14,803 nt of DNA from Methylorubrum extorquens (GCA_019695455.1 JAEUAC010000039.1:1-14803), one strand, 5' to 3'. Shown: positions 6,431-14,803, counted from the stretch's first letter. Translations and numbers: made by a program. The notes: generated from the letters alone by a model not told the origin.

Positions 6431-7549
6431 GTGGCGATCGACGAGAATGCGGTGCGGCGGGCGCTCGGGGCCGTGACGCTCGGGGGAACGCCGCTGCCCG
6501 CGACGGGCCGCCTGTCGGCGATCGCGATCGACCCCGCGGGCCGCGTCTCGCTCTCGGTCGCAATCGAGCCCGCCGAGGCGGGCGCGCTCGAACCGCTCCG
6601 CAAGGCGGCCGAGGAGGCCGTGCGGGCCGTTCCGGGCGTCACCGGCGCCTTCGTGAGCCTCACGGCCGACAGGCCCGCCGGCGCCGCACCGCCGCCGCGA
6701 CCGGCGACGGGCGGACCCGGCCCGCGGCCCGCCGGGCCGCCGCGGCCGCAGGCCGTGCCGGGCATCCGGTCGATCGTCGCGGTCGCGTCCGGCAAGGGCG
6801 GCGTCGGCAAGTCGACCCTCGCCTGCAACATCGCGGTGGCCCTCGCGCGGTCCGGCCTGCGGGTCGGCCTCCTCGACGCCGACATCTACGGGCCGTCGGC
6901 TCCGAAGCTGTTCGGCCTGTCGGGCAAGCCCAACCTGCGCGACGGGCGGCTCCTCGAGCCGCTCGAGGCGCACGGCGTCAAGGTCATGTCGATCGGGTTC
7001 CTGGTCGACGAGAGCTCCGCCATGATCTGGCGCGGACCGATGGTGACGAGCGCCCTGACCCAGCTCCTGCGGGAGGTGGCCTGGGGCGAGCTCGACATCC
7101 TGATCGTCGACATGCCGCCCGGCACCGGCGACGCCCAGCTCACCATGGCCCAGACGGTGCCGCTGGCGGGCGCCGTCATCGTCTCGACGCCGCAGGACCT
7201 CGCGCTGATCGATGCCCGGCGCGGCGTCGCCATGTTCCAGAAGGTCGAGGTGCCGATCCTCGGGATCGTCGAGAACATGTCGTCCTTCGCATGCCCCTGC
7301 TGCGGGACGGTCTCGGACGTGTTCGGCAAGGGCGGGGCGCGCCGGGAGGCCGAGGTGCTGGGCGTGCCCTTCCTCGGCGAGGTGCCGCTCGCGATCGGCA
7401 TCCGCGAGCTGTCGGATGCGGGGCGGCCCGTCGTGGCCTTCGGCGAGGGCCCTCAGGCCGAGGCGTTCGCGGCCGTGGCGGCCGGCCTCTCGGCCCGGCT
7501 CGCGGCGGGGGCGGGCTCGCGGCCCGGGCCCCGCATCGTCATCGAGTAG
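6431..7549 (+). CDS. mrp: Iron-sulfur cluster carrier protein Mrp/ApbC
   Basis: This P-loop ATPase of the Mrp/NBP35 family carries Fe-S clusters to target apoproteins in the cytoplasm. The 372-aa product starts at GTG 6431, preceded by AAGGAG with 7-nt spacing; an upstream in-frame TTG (6380) has no such site. Residues 1-80 form a MIP18/DUF59-like domain. A Pro/Gly/Ala-rich linker (about 81-110) leads to the ATPase domain with the deviant Walker A GKGGVGKS (121-128). Then come LLDADIYGPSAPKL, the Walker B-like region ILIVDMPPGTGD and the cluster ligand motif CPCC (Cys288 and Cys291 as the CxxC pair; Cys290 is extra). It ends about 7 bp from a small convergent reading frame. The DUF59 part is clearly diverged, the ATPase part typical. 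Confidence 0.95.
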   Translation: MAIDENAVRRALGAVTLGGTPLPATGRLSAIAIDPAGRVSLSVAIEPAEAGALEPLRKAAEEAVRAVPGVTGAFVSLTADRPAGAAPPPRPATGGPGPRPAGPPRPQAVPGIRSIVAVASGKGGVGKSTLACNIAVALARSGLRVGLLDADIYGPSAPKLFGLSGKPNLRDGRLLEPLEAHGVKVMSIGFLVDESSAMIWRGPMVTSALTQLLREVAWGELDILIVDMPPGTGDAQLTMAQTVPLAGAVIVSTPQDLALIDARRGVAMFQKVEVPILGIVENMSSFACPCCGTVSDVFGKGGARREAEVLGVPFLGEVPLAIGIRELSDAGRPVVAFGEGPQAEAFAAVAAGLSARLAAGAGSRPGPRIVIE

Positions 7550-7555
7550 CGGGCC

Positions 7556-7681
7556 TCAGCGGACGATGCAGCGGCCGAGCGGCCGGGCTTCGGCGCGGGG
7601 CTTGGACATGTCGATCCGGGCCATGGCGGCGAAGCAGCCGAGGAGGGAGCCGGCGGCGACGATCACGAGGGCGACTTCCAC
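7556..7681 (-). CDS. Possible 41-aa single-pass membrane peptide
   Basis: A GTG-started frame encodes 41 residues: a hydrophobic helix (about 2-20, VALVIVAAGSLLGCFAAM) followed by a basic tail with Lys/Arg and a final RCIVR. The frame is closed upstream by a TGA four codons before the GTG, so GTG is the only reasonable start. Only a poor GTGAG-like Shine-Dalgarno precedes it. The layout (one helix, positive tail) resembles small inner-membrane peptides. Its stop lies 7 bp past the mrp stop, convergent. I do not recognise a family, and it may be a chance frame. Confidence 0.45.
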   Translation of the reverse strand: MEVALVIVAAGSLLGCFAAMARIDMSKPRAEARPLGRCIVR

Positions 7682-7694
7682 GGCGGCATCTCAC

Positions 7695-7713
7695 TCTTGA
7701 CTCAGCGTCAAGA
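7695..7713. repeat. Perfect 7-bp inverted repeat TCTTGAC-N5-GTCAAGA
   Basis: The arms are exact reverse complements around TCAGC, 14 bp upstream of the 41-aa frame. It looks like a transcription-factor operator more than a terminator, as it is moderate in GC and has no T-run. It contains a GACTC site. It could act on the small minus-strand frame or on the plus-strand gene at 7959. Confidence 0.4.
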
Positions 7714-7807
7714 CCCTACGGGCGCCATGGTTGACGGAGGCTTAATGGCCACACAGGGCCCGAAACGCGGCGGGGATCGGGCGCCGTCATTGACGCTCCG
7801 GGGCGTT

Positions 7808-7843
7808 TGAGATTCGCTGCCCCTATCGGCGGCTGAGATTCGC
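7808..7843 (+). promoter_or_regulatory. Two direct repeats TGAGATTCGC upstream of the coiled-coil gene
   Basis: Identical 10-mers at 7808-7817 and 7834-7843 are 26 bp apart, and each contains GATTC (a CcrM-type GANTC site). A relatively AT-rich patch TAACAGTAT (7845-7853), the only -10-like stretch I see here, follows the second copy directly. This suggests the promoter of the gene at 7959, possibly methylation- or GcrA-responsive; that reading is inferred. Confidence 0.4.
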
Positions 7844-7857
7844 GTAACAGTATCGAA

Positions 7858-7954
7858 GGCTCCAGCCGAGCCAGCGTCCCTGCGTACATCCTCATGTTTT
7901 CTCTCCGCGTGCCGCGGGAGAGTGCACGTCCGCGCGCGTGCCTCGGCTGGAGTC
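7858..7954 (+). promoter_or_regulatory. Candidate structured 5' leader masking the Shine-Dalgarno
   Basis: CTCCAGCCGAG (7860-7870) is the exact reverse complement of CTCGGCTGGAG (7942-7952). As RNA the stem extends outward by one G-U and one G-C pair, to 13 bp. The 3' arm includes the GGAG Shine-Dalgarno (7949-7952) of the ATG at 7959. Inside lie a hairpin with a bulge (7901-7909 with 7913-7922) and a second one (7924-7928 with 7937-7941) whose end touches the 3' arm. The whole could fold as a three-way junction. Base pairing is seen in the sequence; an RNA regulatory role (riboswitch, thermometer or protein-bound leader) is inferred. Confidence 0.5.
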
Positions 7955-7958
7955 ATCA

Positions 7959-8567
7959 ATGCAACAGGCGCTCAAGACCCTCTGGACGGATGAGCTCAAC
8001 GACCAGCTCCGCCAGCTGTCCCTGCCGCAGGGCCGCAAGCCCGGCACGGCCGAGCCGAGCGCGAACGTCGTGCGCCCGGCCTTCCAGCGCGAGCGGACCG
8101 CCTCCGTCGCCCCGCAGCAGCGCCCGGAGCTCTCCGCCGCGCTCGACGCCGTGGTCCGCGCCGCCGACATCATCAAGGACGCCCAGGACCGCGCCTCCCA
8201 CGCGGAGGAGCAGGCGCGTCTGCTCGGCGAGCGCATCGCCGAGCAGCTGAAGGCGGCCGAGATGCAGATCCGGGCGCTCCAGGACCGCGCCCAGGAGGCC
8301 GAGGACCGGCTCTCCGCCGTGACGGAGCGCGCCGCCGAGAAGCTGGCCGACGCCGACGCGCAGATCCGCGGCGCCCGCGAGCAGGCGAAGCGCGCCGAGG
8401 ACCGCGCCGCGCAGGCCGAGGAGCGCGCCTCCGAGCAGATCGCCGAGGCGCAGGCCCTCGTGAAGGAGGCCAACGACCGGGTCTTCGCCGCCGAGACGCA
8501 CGCGCTCGAGTCGAAGGAAGACCTGACCTACCTCGAGAACTACATCCGGGAGCGCTTCGCGCTCTGA
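7959..8567 (+). CDS. Coiled-coil protein of unknown function
   Basis: The 202-aa product starts at ATG 7959 with GGAG 6 nt upstream; a GTG at 7938 in frame lacks a site. There is no signal peptide or membrane helix, so it is probably cytoplasmic. It has three parts. First is a short N-terminal segment (MQQALKTLWTDELNDQLRQL), then a Pro-containing linker (about 22-56). Then comes a long Ala/Glu/Arg-rich coiled coil (about 58-180) with recurring AEDR/AEER units. It ends in a distinct C-terminus, ESKEDLTYLENYIRERFAL. The helix lacks Gly and Pro except for isolated Gly, consistent with one continuous rod. I do not recognise a family. It is flanked by its own structured leader and a strong terminator, so it is a single-gene unit. 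A scaffold or cell-organisation role is possible but unproven. Confidence 0.85.
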   Translation: MQQALKTLWTDELNDQLRQLSLPQGRKPGTAEPSANVVRPAFQRERTASVAPQQRPELSAALDAVVRAADIIKDAQDRASHAEEQARLLGERIAEQLKAAEMQIRALQDRAQEAEDRLSAVTERAAEKLADADAQIRGAREQAKRAEDRAAQAEERASEQIAEAQALVKEANDRVFAAETHALESKEDLTYLENYIRERFAL

Positions 8568-8594
8568 TCCGGTCGACCAGGCGGCGGGCCTGAC

Positions 8595-8619
8595 GGGGGC
8601 GCTTCGGCGCCCCCTTTTT
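8595..8619 (+). terminator. Intrinsic terminator of the coiled-coil gene
   Basis: A perfect 8-bp stem GGGGGCGC / GCGCCCCC with a stable TTCG loop is followed at once by five T residues. It starts 27 nt past the stop codon. This is the only textbook rho-independent terminator in the window. Confidence 0.93.
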
Positions 8620-8665
8620 CGTTCGGGCAGGGCGCCGGACCGGCATCCCTCCGGGTCGGCACCGT

Positions 8666-8704
8666 CGGCCGGGGACGGGTCCTCTCGGCCGCTCGCCCCG
8701 GCCG
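8666..8704 (-). terminator. Possible 3' hairpin of ppdK
   Basis: Perfect 9-bp arms (CGGCCGGGG 8666-8674 and CCCCGGCCG 8696-8704) with a 21-nt loop begin 26 nt beyond the ppdK stop. No U-tract follows on the minus strand, so it could be a stabilising 3' structure instead of a true terminator. Confidence 0.3.
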
Positions 8705-8730
8705 GAGACCGGCGCCGAGCGCTCCCGCCC

Positions 8731-11409
<2,679 letters not shown>

Positions 11410-11459
11410 GTGCGTGTTTCCGAGTTGCCGCCGGGAGATGGCGTCGATTGGACCAAACG

Positions 11460-11490
11460 CCCGCGCGACGCAATTGCACCGCCGCGCGGG
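11460..11490. promoter_or_regulatory. Nested dyad in the ppdK divergent control region
   Basis: CCCGCGCG (11460-11467) and CGCGCGGG (11483-11490) are perfect 8-bp arms. Between them, almost centred, lies the palindrome GCAATTGC (11470-11477). It is 50 bp upstream of ppdK and 92 bp upstream of the gene at 11583. It looks like a regulator site serving one or both promoters; the binding protein is unknown. Confidence 0.35.
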
Positions 11491-11582
11491 GGCGCCTTTA
11501 CCTTGCCGGGAGAAAGACTTTGCCGGGGCGCCGCCTCGCGCGTTCTGAGGGGCGAGCGAACCTGTCGCGGAAGGACGATCCC

Positions 11583-12008
11583 ATGCAGCGCACCCTCGTG
11601 GCGGCCCTCGCCACCCTGGCATCCACGGCGGCCCTCGCGGGCGGCGATTGCGGCGGCGACTGCTACCGCCGGGCCTGGCAGCCGGCGGAATACGGCACGC
11701 TGGTCGAGACCTATCCGGTCCGGCCGAGGACCTATGCGGTCGTCACGCCGCCCGCGTACCGGACCGTCACGGAGCGGGTCGTGGTCCGCCCCGCCGGTCG
11801 GATCTGGCAGGAGAGCCGCGACGCCTCCGGCCATCGGGTCGGCTGCTGGGTCGACGTCCCGGCCGAGACGCGCCTCGTGACCCGTCGCGTCATGGTGGCG
11901 CCGGGCTCGGTCGAGCCCTACGCGAGCGCCGGCTATTCGGGCGTGCGCGCCGTGACCTACCAGACGCAGCGCGCCGGCTGGGGCTGGGAGCCGCTCGGCG
12001 GCCGGTAG
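11583..12008 (+). CDS. Small secreted protein with PAxY-TVTE-VVVRP repeats
   Basis: This 141-aa product has a clear signal peptide (MQRTLVAALATLASTAALA, cut after residue 19) and an AAGGA Shine-Dalgarno 7 nt before the ATG. The mature protein contains three related units: PAEYGTLVETYPVRP (34-48), PAYRTVTERVVVRPAG (57-72) and PAETRLVTRRVMVAPGS (93-109). This unit resembles repeats in some proteobacterial OmpA-like envelope proteins, but there is no OmpA domain here. Cysteines at 23, 27 and 88 and many Tyr/Trp are present (end AGWGWEPL). Periplasmic or outer-membrane-associated location is likely; function unknown. It is divergent from ppdK and convergent with copD, with only 24 bp between the stops. 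Confidence 0.8.
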   Translation: MQRTLVAALATLASTAALAGGDCGGDCYRRAWQPAEYGTLVETYPVRPRTYAVVTPPAYRTVTERVVVRPAGRIWQESRDASGHRVGCWVDVPAETRLVTRRVMVAPGSVEPYASAGYSGVRAVTYQTQRAGWGWEPLGGR

Positions 12009-12009
12009 C

Positions 12010-12026
12010 CGCCCTCCCCGAGGGCG
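12010..12026. terminator. Hairpin between convergent genes
   Basis: Perfect 7-bp arms CGCCCTC / GAGGGCG with a CCC loop fill most of the 24-bp gap between the small secreted protein gene and copD, which converge here. It could serve as a bidirectional terminator, but no T-run follows on either strand. Confidence 0.4.
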
Positions 12027-12032
12027 AGCGGC

Positions 12033-13697
12033 TCACGCCTCGCGGTAGAGCAGCAGGAACGCCCCGATCACGAGCAGGCAGGCGGGCCAGACCCAGCCCG
12101 CCACCCTCACGAGGCGCCGGTCCGCGACCGGATCGAGCCGCAGCTCCAGCCAGCGCGCCCAGCCGGCCGCGACGCCCGCGATGGCGAGCGGCGTGTGGGT
12201 CAGCTCGACGAGGAGCTGGTCCTTCACGTTGGAGATGGCGTGCTGGTGCGTGAGGAGCAGCATGCCGCCCGCCGCGCACATGAGCGGGAAGACGAGCGGC
12301 TGCCACCCGGTCCGGATGTCGAGCCGGCGCACCCGCCATTCGAAGAACGCGAAGGCGAAGATCACGACCTCGAAGGCGCGGTGCTGCAGGGTCTCGACGT
12401 CGCGCAGGCTCTCGATCAGGCCCTGCGAGCCGAGCGGCCAGACGTCCGGGTCCGCCCGGATCGCGAGAAATACGCCCAGCCCGACGAAGACCAGCGGCCA
12501 GTGTCTCGCCCAGCGGATTCCGCCCTGGGCCGCGAGCGCCAGGATGCCGATCGCGACCACGAACAGCCCGGCCCAGTGGTGGTTGTATTCCGACCAGGCG
12601 ATGTCGGCCGCGTCGCGCGGCGGCAGCTCGCCCGAGCCCGGCGTGAAGGCGGCCTTGGGCGCCGCCCGCGCGCCCGCCGCCTCGGCGTCGAGCTGCTTCT
12701 GCAGCGTCGTGATCGAGAGCTGGTCGTGGTCCGGCGAGACGAGGCGCGGCATGCGCGGCGTGTTGCGCTCCACGATCTCGGCGAAGGAGACGCGGTCGTC
12801 CGTGAGGTCGATCGACGGCGGCACGGACGTGAGCGAGGCGGCCGCGAAGAAGATCGTGAAGCCGATGCCGATCTCGGCCTCGGCGAAGCGGCGGAGCCGC
12901 ACGGTCGAGCCGGCCGGCTCCCGCCGCAGCCGCTCCACCACGAGGAAGTTGCCGAGCCCGAGCCCGAGCAGCATCAGGAACATGACGATCTTGGCGCCGA
13001 CCATCACGCCGAAGGCGGTGCCGTAGAGGCCGGGCACGTCGCCGATGTAGACGACGCTCATCACCGTGCCGGATAAGAGGAGCGCCGCGACGCCCGCCAT
13101 GGACATGCGCGAGAAGCGCGTGCCGACGAGGCCCAGGGCCGTCCCGTCCGCGAGCCGCGACAGGGCGAGCCAGAAGACCGGGATCCCGCCGATCCAGAGC
13201 GCCGCGCCGAGCTGGTGCAGGAACTCGACCCCGAGAAGCAGCGCCCGGTCGCCGATCCGGCCGGCCGCGTGGGTCGTAGCCGTCGCCGCCGCGAGAGCGA
13301 GCAGCGACAGGACCACGAGCGCCGGCGCCGAGGCGCGCGGCCCGAAGGCGAGGACCAGCGTCGCGATCAGGGCCGCGCACAGCGCCTTGGCGAGCCCCGA
13401 CAGCGCGAAGGACGCCGTCAGCGCCTTGCCCAGCGCCATGCCGGTCGTGTCCAGCATCACGGCGACCTGGAGGCCGATGTAGAGCGCCTCCGCGGCGACG
13501 AGGCCGAGCGCGCTCCAGACGACCACCCGGCCGACGGAGGCGGTGAGGTTCGCCCCGTCCGGCCCGAGCCGCGCCGAGAGGGGCCGCAGCAGCAGCGCGA
13601 GGAAGAAGACGGAGCCGAACGCCACCGACTGGGCGACGATGACGAGGCCATGGACGACGACGCTGAGGTAGCCGAACAGGTCGATGAGGAGGGCCAC
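12033..13697 (-). CDS. copD: CopD-family membrane protein with extended His-rich C-terminal half
   Basis: This is an inner-membrane protein of the CopD copper family, expected to work with CopC in copper uptake or resistance. The GTG start lies 6 bp past the copC stop, with no good Shine-Dalgarno, which suggests translational coupling. Residues 1-295 hold about eight membrane helices with CopD features: TTHAAGRIGD (141-150) and EFLHQLGAALWIGGIP (158-173). A soluble loop (about 296-365, Ala/Pro-rich in part) leads to a second membrane half (366-554, about five helices). That half carries NHHWAG (372-377), LQHRAFE (438-444), LTHQHAISN (482-490) and ELTHTPL (499-505). Many CopD proteins are only about 300 aa, so this one is nearly double. 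The His clusters fall at helix ends and could bind metal or haem (inferred). Confidence 0.85.
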   Translation of the reverse strand: MALLIDLFGYLSVVVHGLVIVAQSVAFGSVFFLALLLRPLSARLGPDGANLTASVGRVVVWSALGLVAAEALYIGLQVAVMLDTTGMALGKALTASFALSGLAKALCAALIATLVLAFGPRASAPALVVLSLLALAAATATTHAAGRIGDRALLLGVEFLHQLGAALWIGGIPVFWLALSRLADGTALGLVGTRFSRMSMAGVAALLLSGTVMSVVYIGDVPGLYGTAFGVMVGAKIVMFLMLLGLGLGNFLVVERLRREPAGSTVRLRRFAEAEIGIGFTIFFAAASLTSVPPSIDLTDDRVSFAEIVERNTPRMPRLVSPDHDQLSITTLQKQLDAEAAGARAAPKAAFTPGSGELPPRDAADIAWSEYNHHWAGLFVVAIGILALAAQGGIRWARHWPLVFVGLGVFLAIRADPDVWPLGSQGLIESLRDVETLQHRAFEVVIFAFAFFEWRVRRLDIRTGWQPLVFPLMCAAGGMLLLTHQHAISNVKDQLLVELTHTPLAIAGVAAGWARWLELRLDPVADRRLVRVAGWVWPACLLVIGAFLLLYREA

Positions 13698-13703
13698 GCC
13701 GGG

Positions 13704-14063
13704 CTACTTCGGCACGACCGTGAAGGGCACGTCGCCGCGCGTGATGTGGCCGTCCACGGCGAGGACCTGCCAGCGCAGCGTGTAGGCGCCGGGCACGAGA
13801 TCGGCCGCGGCGCGCAGGATGTCGGGCCCGGGCCCCGCCGCGATCGGAAGCTCGGTCCGGCTGCCGTCGGGCCGGGTGAGGCGCAGCACCGAGCGCGCCC
13901 GGTCGATGCGGCTGTTGAACCGGAATTCCAGCACGGCCGGGCCGGGCTGCGCCGTGCCGCCGATGGCGGGCGTGGAGGCGAGCAGGATCGCGTGGGCGGC
14001 CGCCGGCAGGGGCGACAGGATCGCGGCCGCGAGCGGGACGGCGAGGACGAGACGGCGCGGCAC
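13704..14063 (-). CDS. copC: Periplasmic copper-binding protein CopC
   Basis: This 119-aa protein starts at GTG with GAGGA upstream. The signal peptide (about 1-23, ending LPAAA) is cut so that mature residue 1 is His (AAA|HAILLASTP), the 'histidine brace' Cu(II) ligand of CopC. The second conserved part, VDGHITRGDVPF (103-114), supplies the Asp and His expected in the same Cu(II) site. The Met-rich Cu(I) site of Pseudomonas CopC is missing: there is no Met in the mature chain. It is therefore probably a Cu(II)-only form. The small Ig-like beta-barrel size (about 96 residues mature) is typical. It is in an operon with copD, 6 bp downstream. chrA lies 87 bp upstream on the same strand. Confidence 0.92.
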   Translation of the reverse strand: MPRRLVLAVPLAAAILSPLPAAAHAILLASTPAIGGTAQPGPAVLEFRFNSRIDRARSVLRLTRPDGSRTELPIAAGPGPDILRAAADLVPGAYTLRWQVLAVDGHITRGDVPFTVVPK

Positions 14064-14150
14064 GATGGTCGATCCTCGCGGAGGGCGCGGCGAATTAGCC
14101 GAGGGTGCGGGAGATAGTCCAGGCGAGGGCCCGGGCGGAAGGACGCAGGG

Positions 14151-14803
14151 TCAGGAGACGAGTCCGCGGGCGGCGCCGGCGAGCGCCATGGCGGCCACGA
14201 TCCAGGCCGGCGGCGCCCGCCAGGCCACGAGGGCGACGAAGGCCGCCGCCGCGACCGCGACGTCGAGCGCCGAGCCTATCGCGCCCGTCCAGACCGGGTC
14301 GTAGAGGGCGGCCGCGAGCAGCCCGACCACGGCCGCGTTGATGCCGGCCATGGCGGCCCGCACGCCGGGCCGGAGGGCGAGGCCCGCCCAGAACGGCAGC
14401 GCGCCGTGGACGACGAGCAGCCCCGGCAGGAAGATCGCGACGAGCGCGATGGCGGCGCCCGCGACCCCATGCGGCGCGGGACCGGCCACCGCCCCGAGAT
14501 AGGCCGCGACCGAGAAGAGCGGCCCCGGGACGGCCTGCGCGGCCGCGTAGCCGGCCAGGAACGCGTCCGGCGCCACCCAGTCCGTGTCGACGACCTCCAC
14601 GCGCAGCAGCGGCAGGACGACGTGGCCGCCGCCGAAGACGAGCGCGCCGGCCCGGTAGAAGGCGCCCGCCAGCGCGACCGCCTGCGGGCCGGCCGCCGCG
14701 AGGCCCGCCGCCCCGAGCAGGACGGCGAAGAGCGCGAGCGACGTCGCTCCGGCCCGCCGCGAGACGGGTCCCGCGCCGGGCGGGTGCGGCGCCTCGGGCC
14801 CGG
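14151..14803 (-). CDS. chrA: Chromate transporter ChrA, C-terminal half (5' end outside window)
   Basis: I see the last 216 residues of a CHR-family inner-membrane transporter, which exports chromate using the proton gradient. The visible part begins in a Pro-rich linker (GPEAPHPPGAGPVSRRAG). It then gives a complete second CHR domain with hydrophobic segments and the hallmarks LVFGGGHVVLPLL, WVAPDAFLAGYAAAQAVPGPLF and SVAAYLGAVAG. The linker and single full domain suggest the long two-domain ChrA of about 400 aa whose first domain lies past the right edge. A frame with an internal GTG at 14600 is not the true start, since the conserved FGGGH motif lies before it. Substrate could be chromate or another oxyanion. 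It is upstream of copC on the same strand. Confidence 0.9.
   Translation of the reverse strand, partial: GPEAPHPPGAGPVSRRAGATSLALFAVLLGAAGLAAAGPQAVALAGAFYRAGALVFGGGHVVLPLLRVEVVDTDWVAPDAFLAGYAAAQAVPGPLFSVAAYLGAVAGPAPHGVAGAAIALVAIFLPGLLVVHGALPFWAGLALRPGVRAAMAGINAAVVGLLAAALYDPVWTGAIGSALDVAVAAAAFVALVAWRAPPAWIVAAMALAGAARGLVS

Noticed and set aside
7894..8250. Upstream ATG frame of 118 codons starting inside the leader of the coiled-coil gene
   Set aside because: There is no Shine-Dalgarno before the ATG, and the rest is an Arg/Ser/Pro-rich shadow of the coiled-coil frame. A translated leader peptide is not supported.
14064..14150. Gap between copC and chrA searched for a promoter or operator
   Set aside because: No convincing -35/-10 pair, palindrome or repeat was found; co-transcription is equally possible.
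14151..14600. Short 149-codon protein starting at GTG 14600
   Set aside because: The frame stays open to the right edge, and the conserved ChrA segment FGGGHVVLPLL lies before this GTG, so it is the tail of a longer chrA.

Overview
The window is very GC-rich, densely coded and has short intergenic gaps. The gene set is a hopanoid-type RND exporter (HpnN), a DUF2147 protein, Mrp, a single-chain pyruvate phosphate dikinase, CopC/CopD and ChrA. Together this points to an alphaproteobacterium of the Rhizobiales/Hyphomicrobiales, most likely a Methylobacterium-like organism. That assignment is an inference from gene content and composition; no marker gene is present. I see no rRNA, tRNA, CRISPR array, insertion sequence or phage gene.

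Layout. (1) 1-3299, minus strand: hpnN (3' end cut by the window edge), preceded by a secreted DUF2147 protein and a secreted protein of unknown function with a low-complexity centre. (2) 3493-6251, minus strand: pxpA (5-oxoprolinase subunit A), pncB (nicotinate phosphoribosyltransferase) and a pyridoxamine-phosphate-oxidase-fold stress protein; the gaps between them hold perfect GC-rich inverted repeats. (3) 6431-7549, plus strand: the Fe-S carrier ATPase Mrp/ApbC, convergent with a possible 41-aa membrane peptide. (4) 7682-8619, plus strand: an isolated unit consisting of a structured, GANTC-rich upstream region, a 202-aa coiled-coil protein of unknown function, and a strong intrinsic terminator. 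(5) 8731-11409, minus strand: ppdK, divergent from a small secreted repeat protein (11583-12008). (6) 12033-14803, minus strand: a metal-handling group of chrA (5' end cut), copC and copD, with copC and copD only 6 bp apart.

Working together. CopC (periplasmic copper binding) and CopD (membrane partner) form a clear pair, and ChrA adds oxyanion efflux upstream. HpnN belongs to hopanoid transport to the outer membrane, so the two secreted proteins next to it may be envelope proteins too. PpdK, PncB, PxpA and Mrp are housekeeping metabolism with no obvious shared pathway.

The most unusual part is 7690-7960. An 11-bp perfect inverted repeat (13 bp as RNA, with one G-U) would pair the Shine-Dalgarno region of the coiled-coil gene with a segment about 70 nt upstream and enclose two further hairpins. 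The same stretch holds four of roughly 15 GANTC (CcrM) sites that I counted by eye in the whole window. A paired GATTCG arrangement also lies upstream of the unknown secreted protein at 3299.
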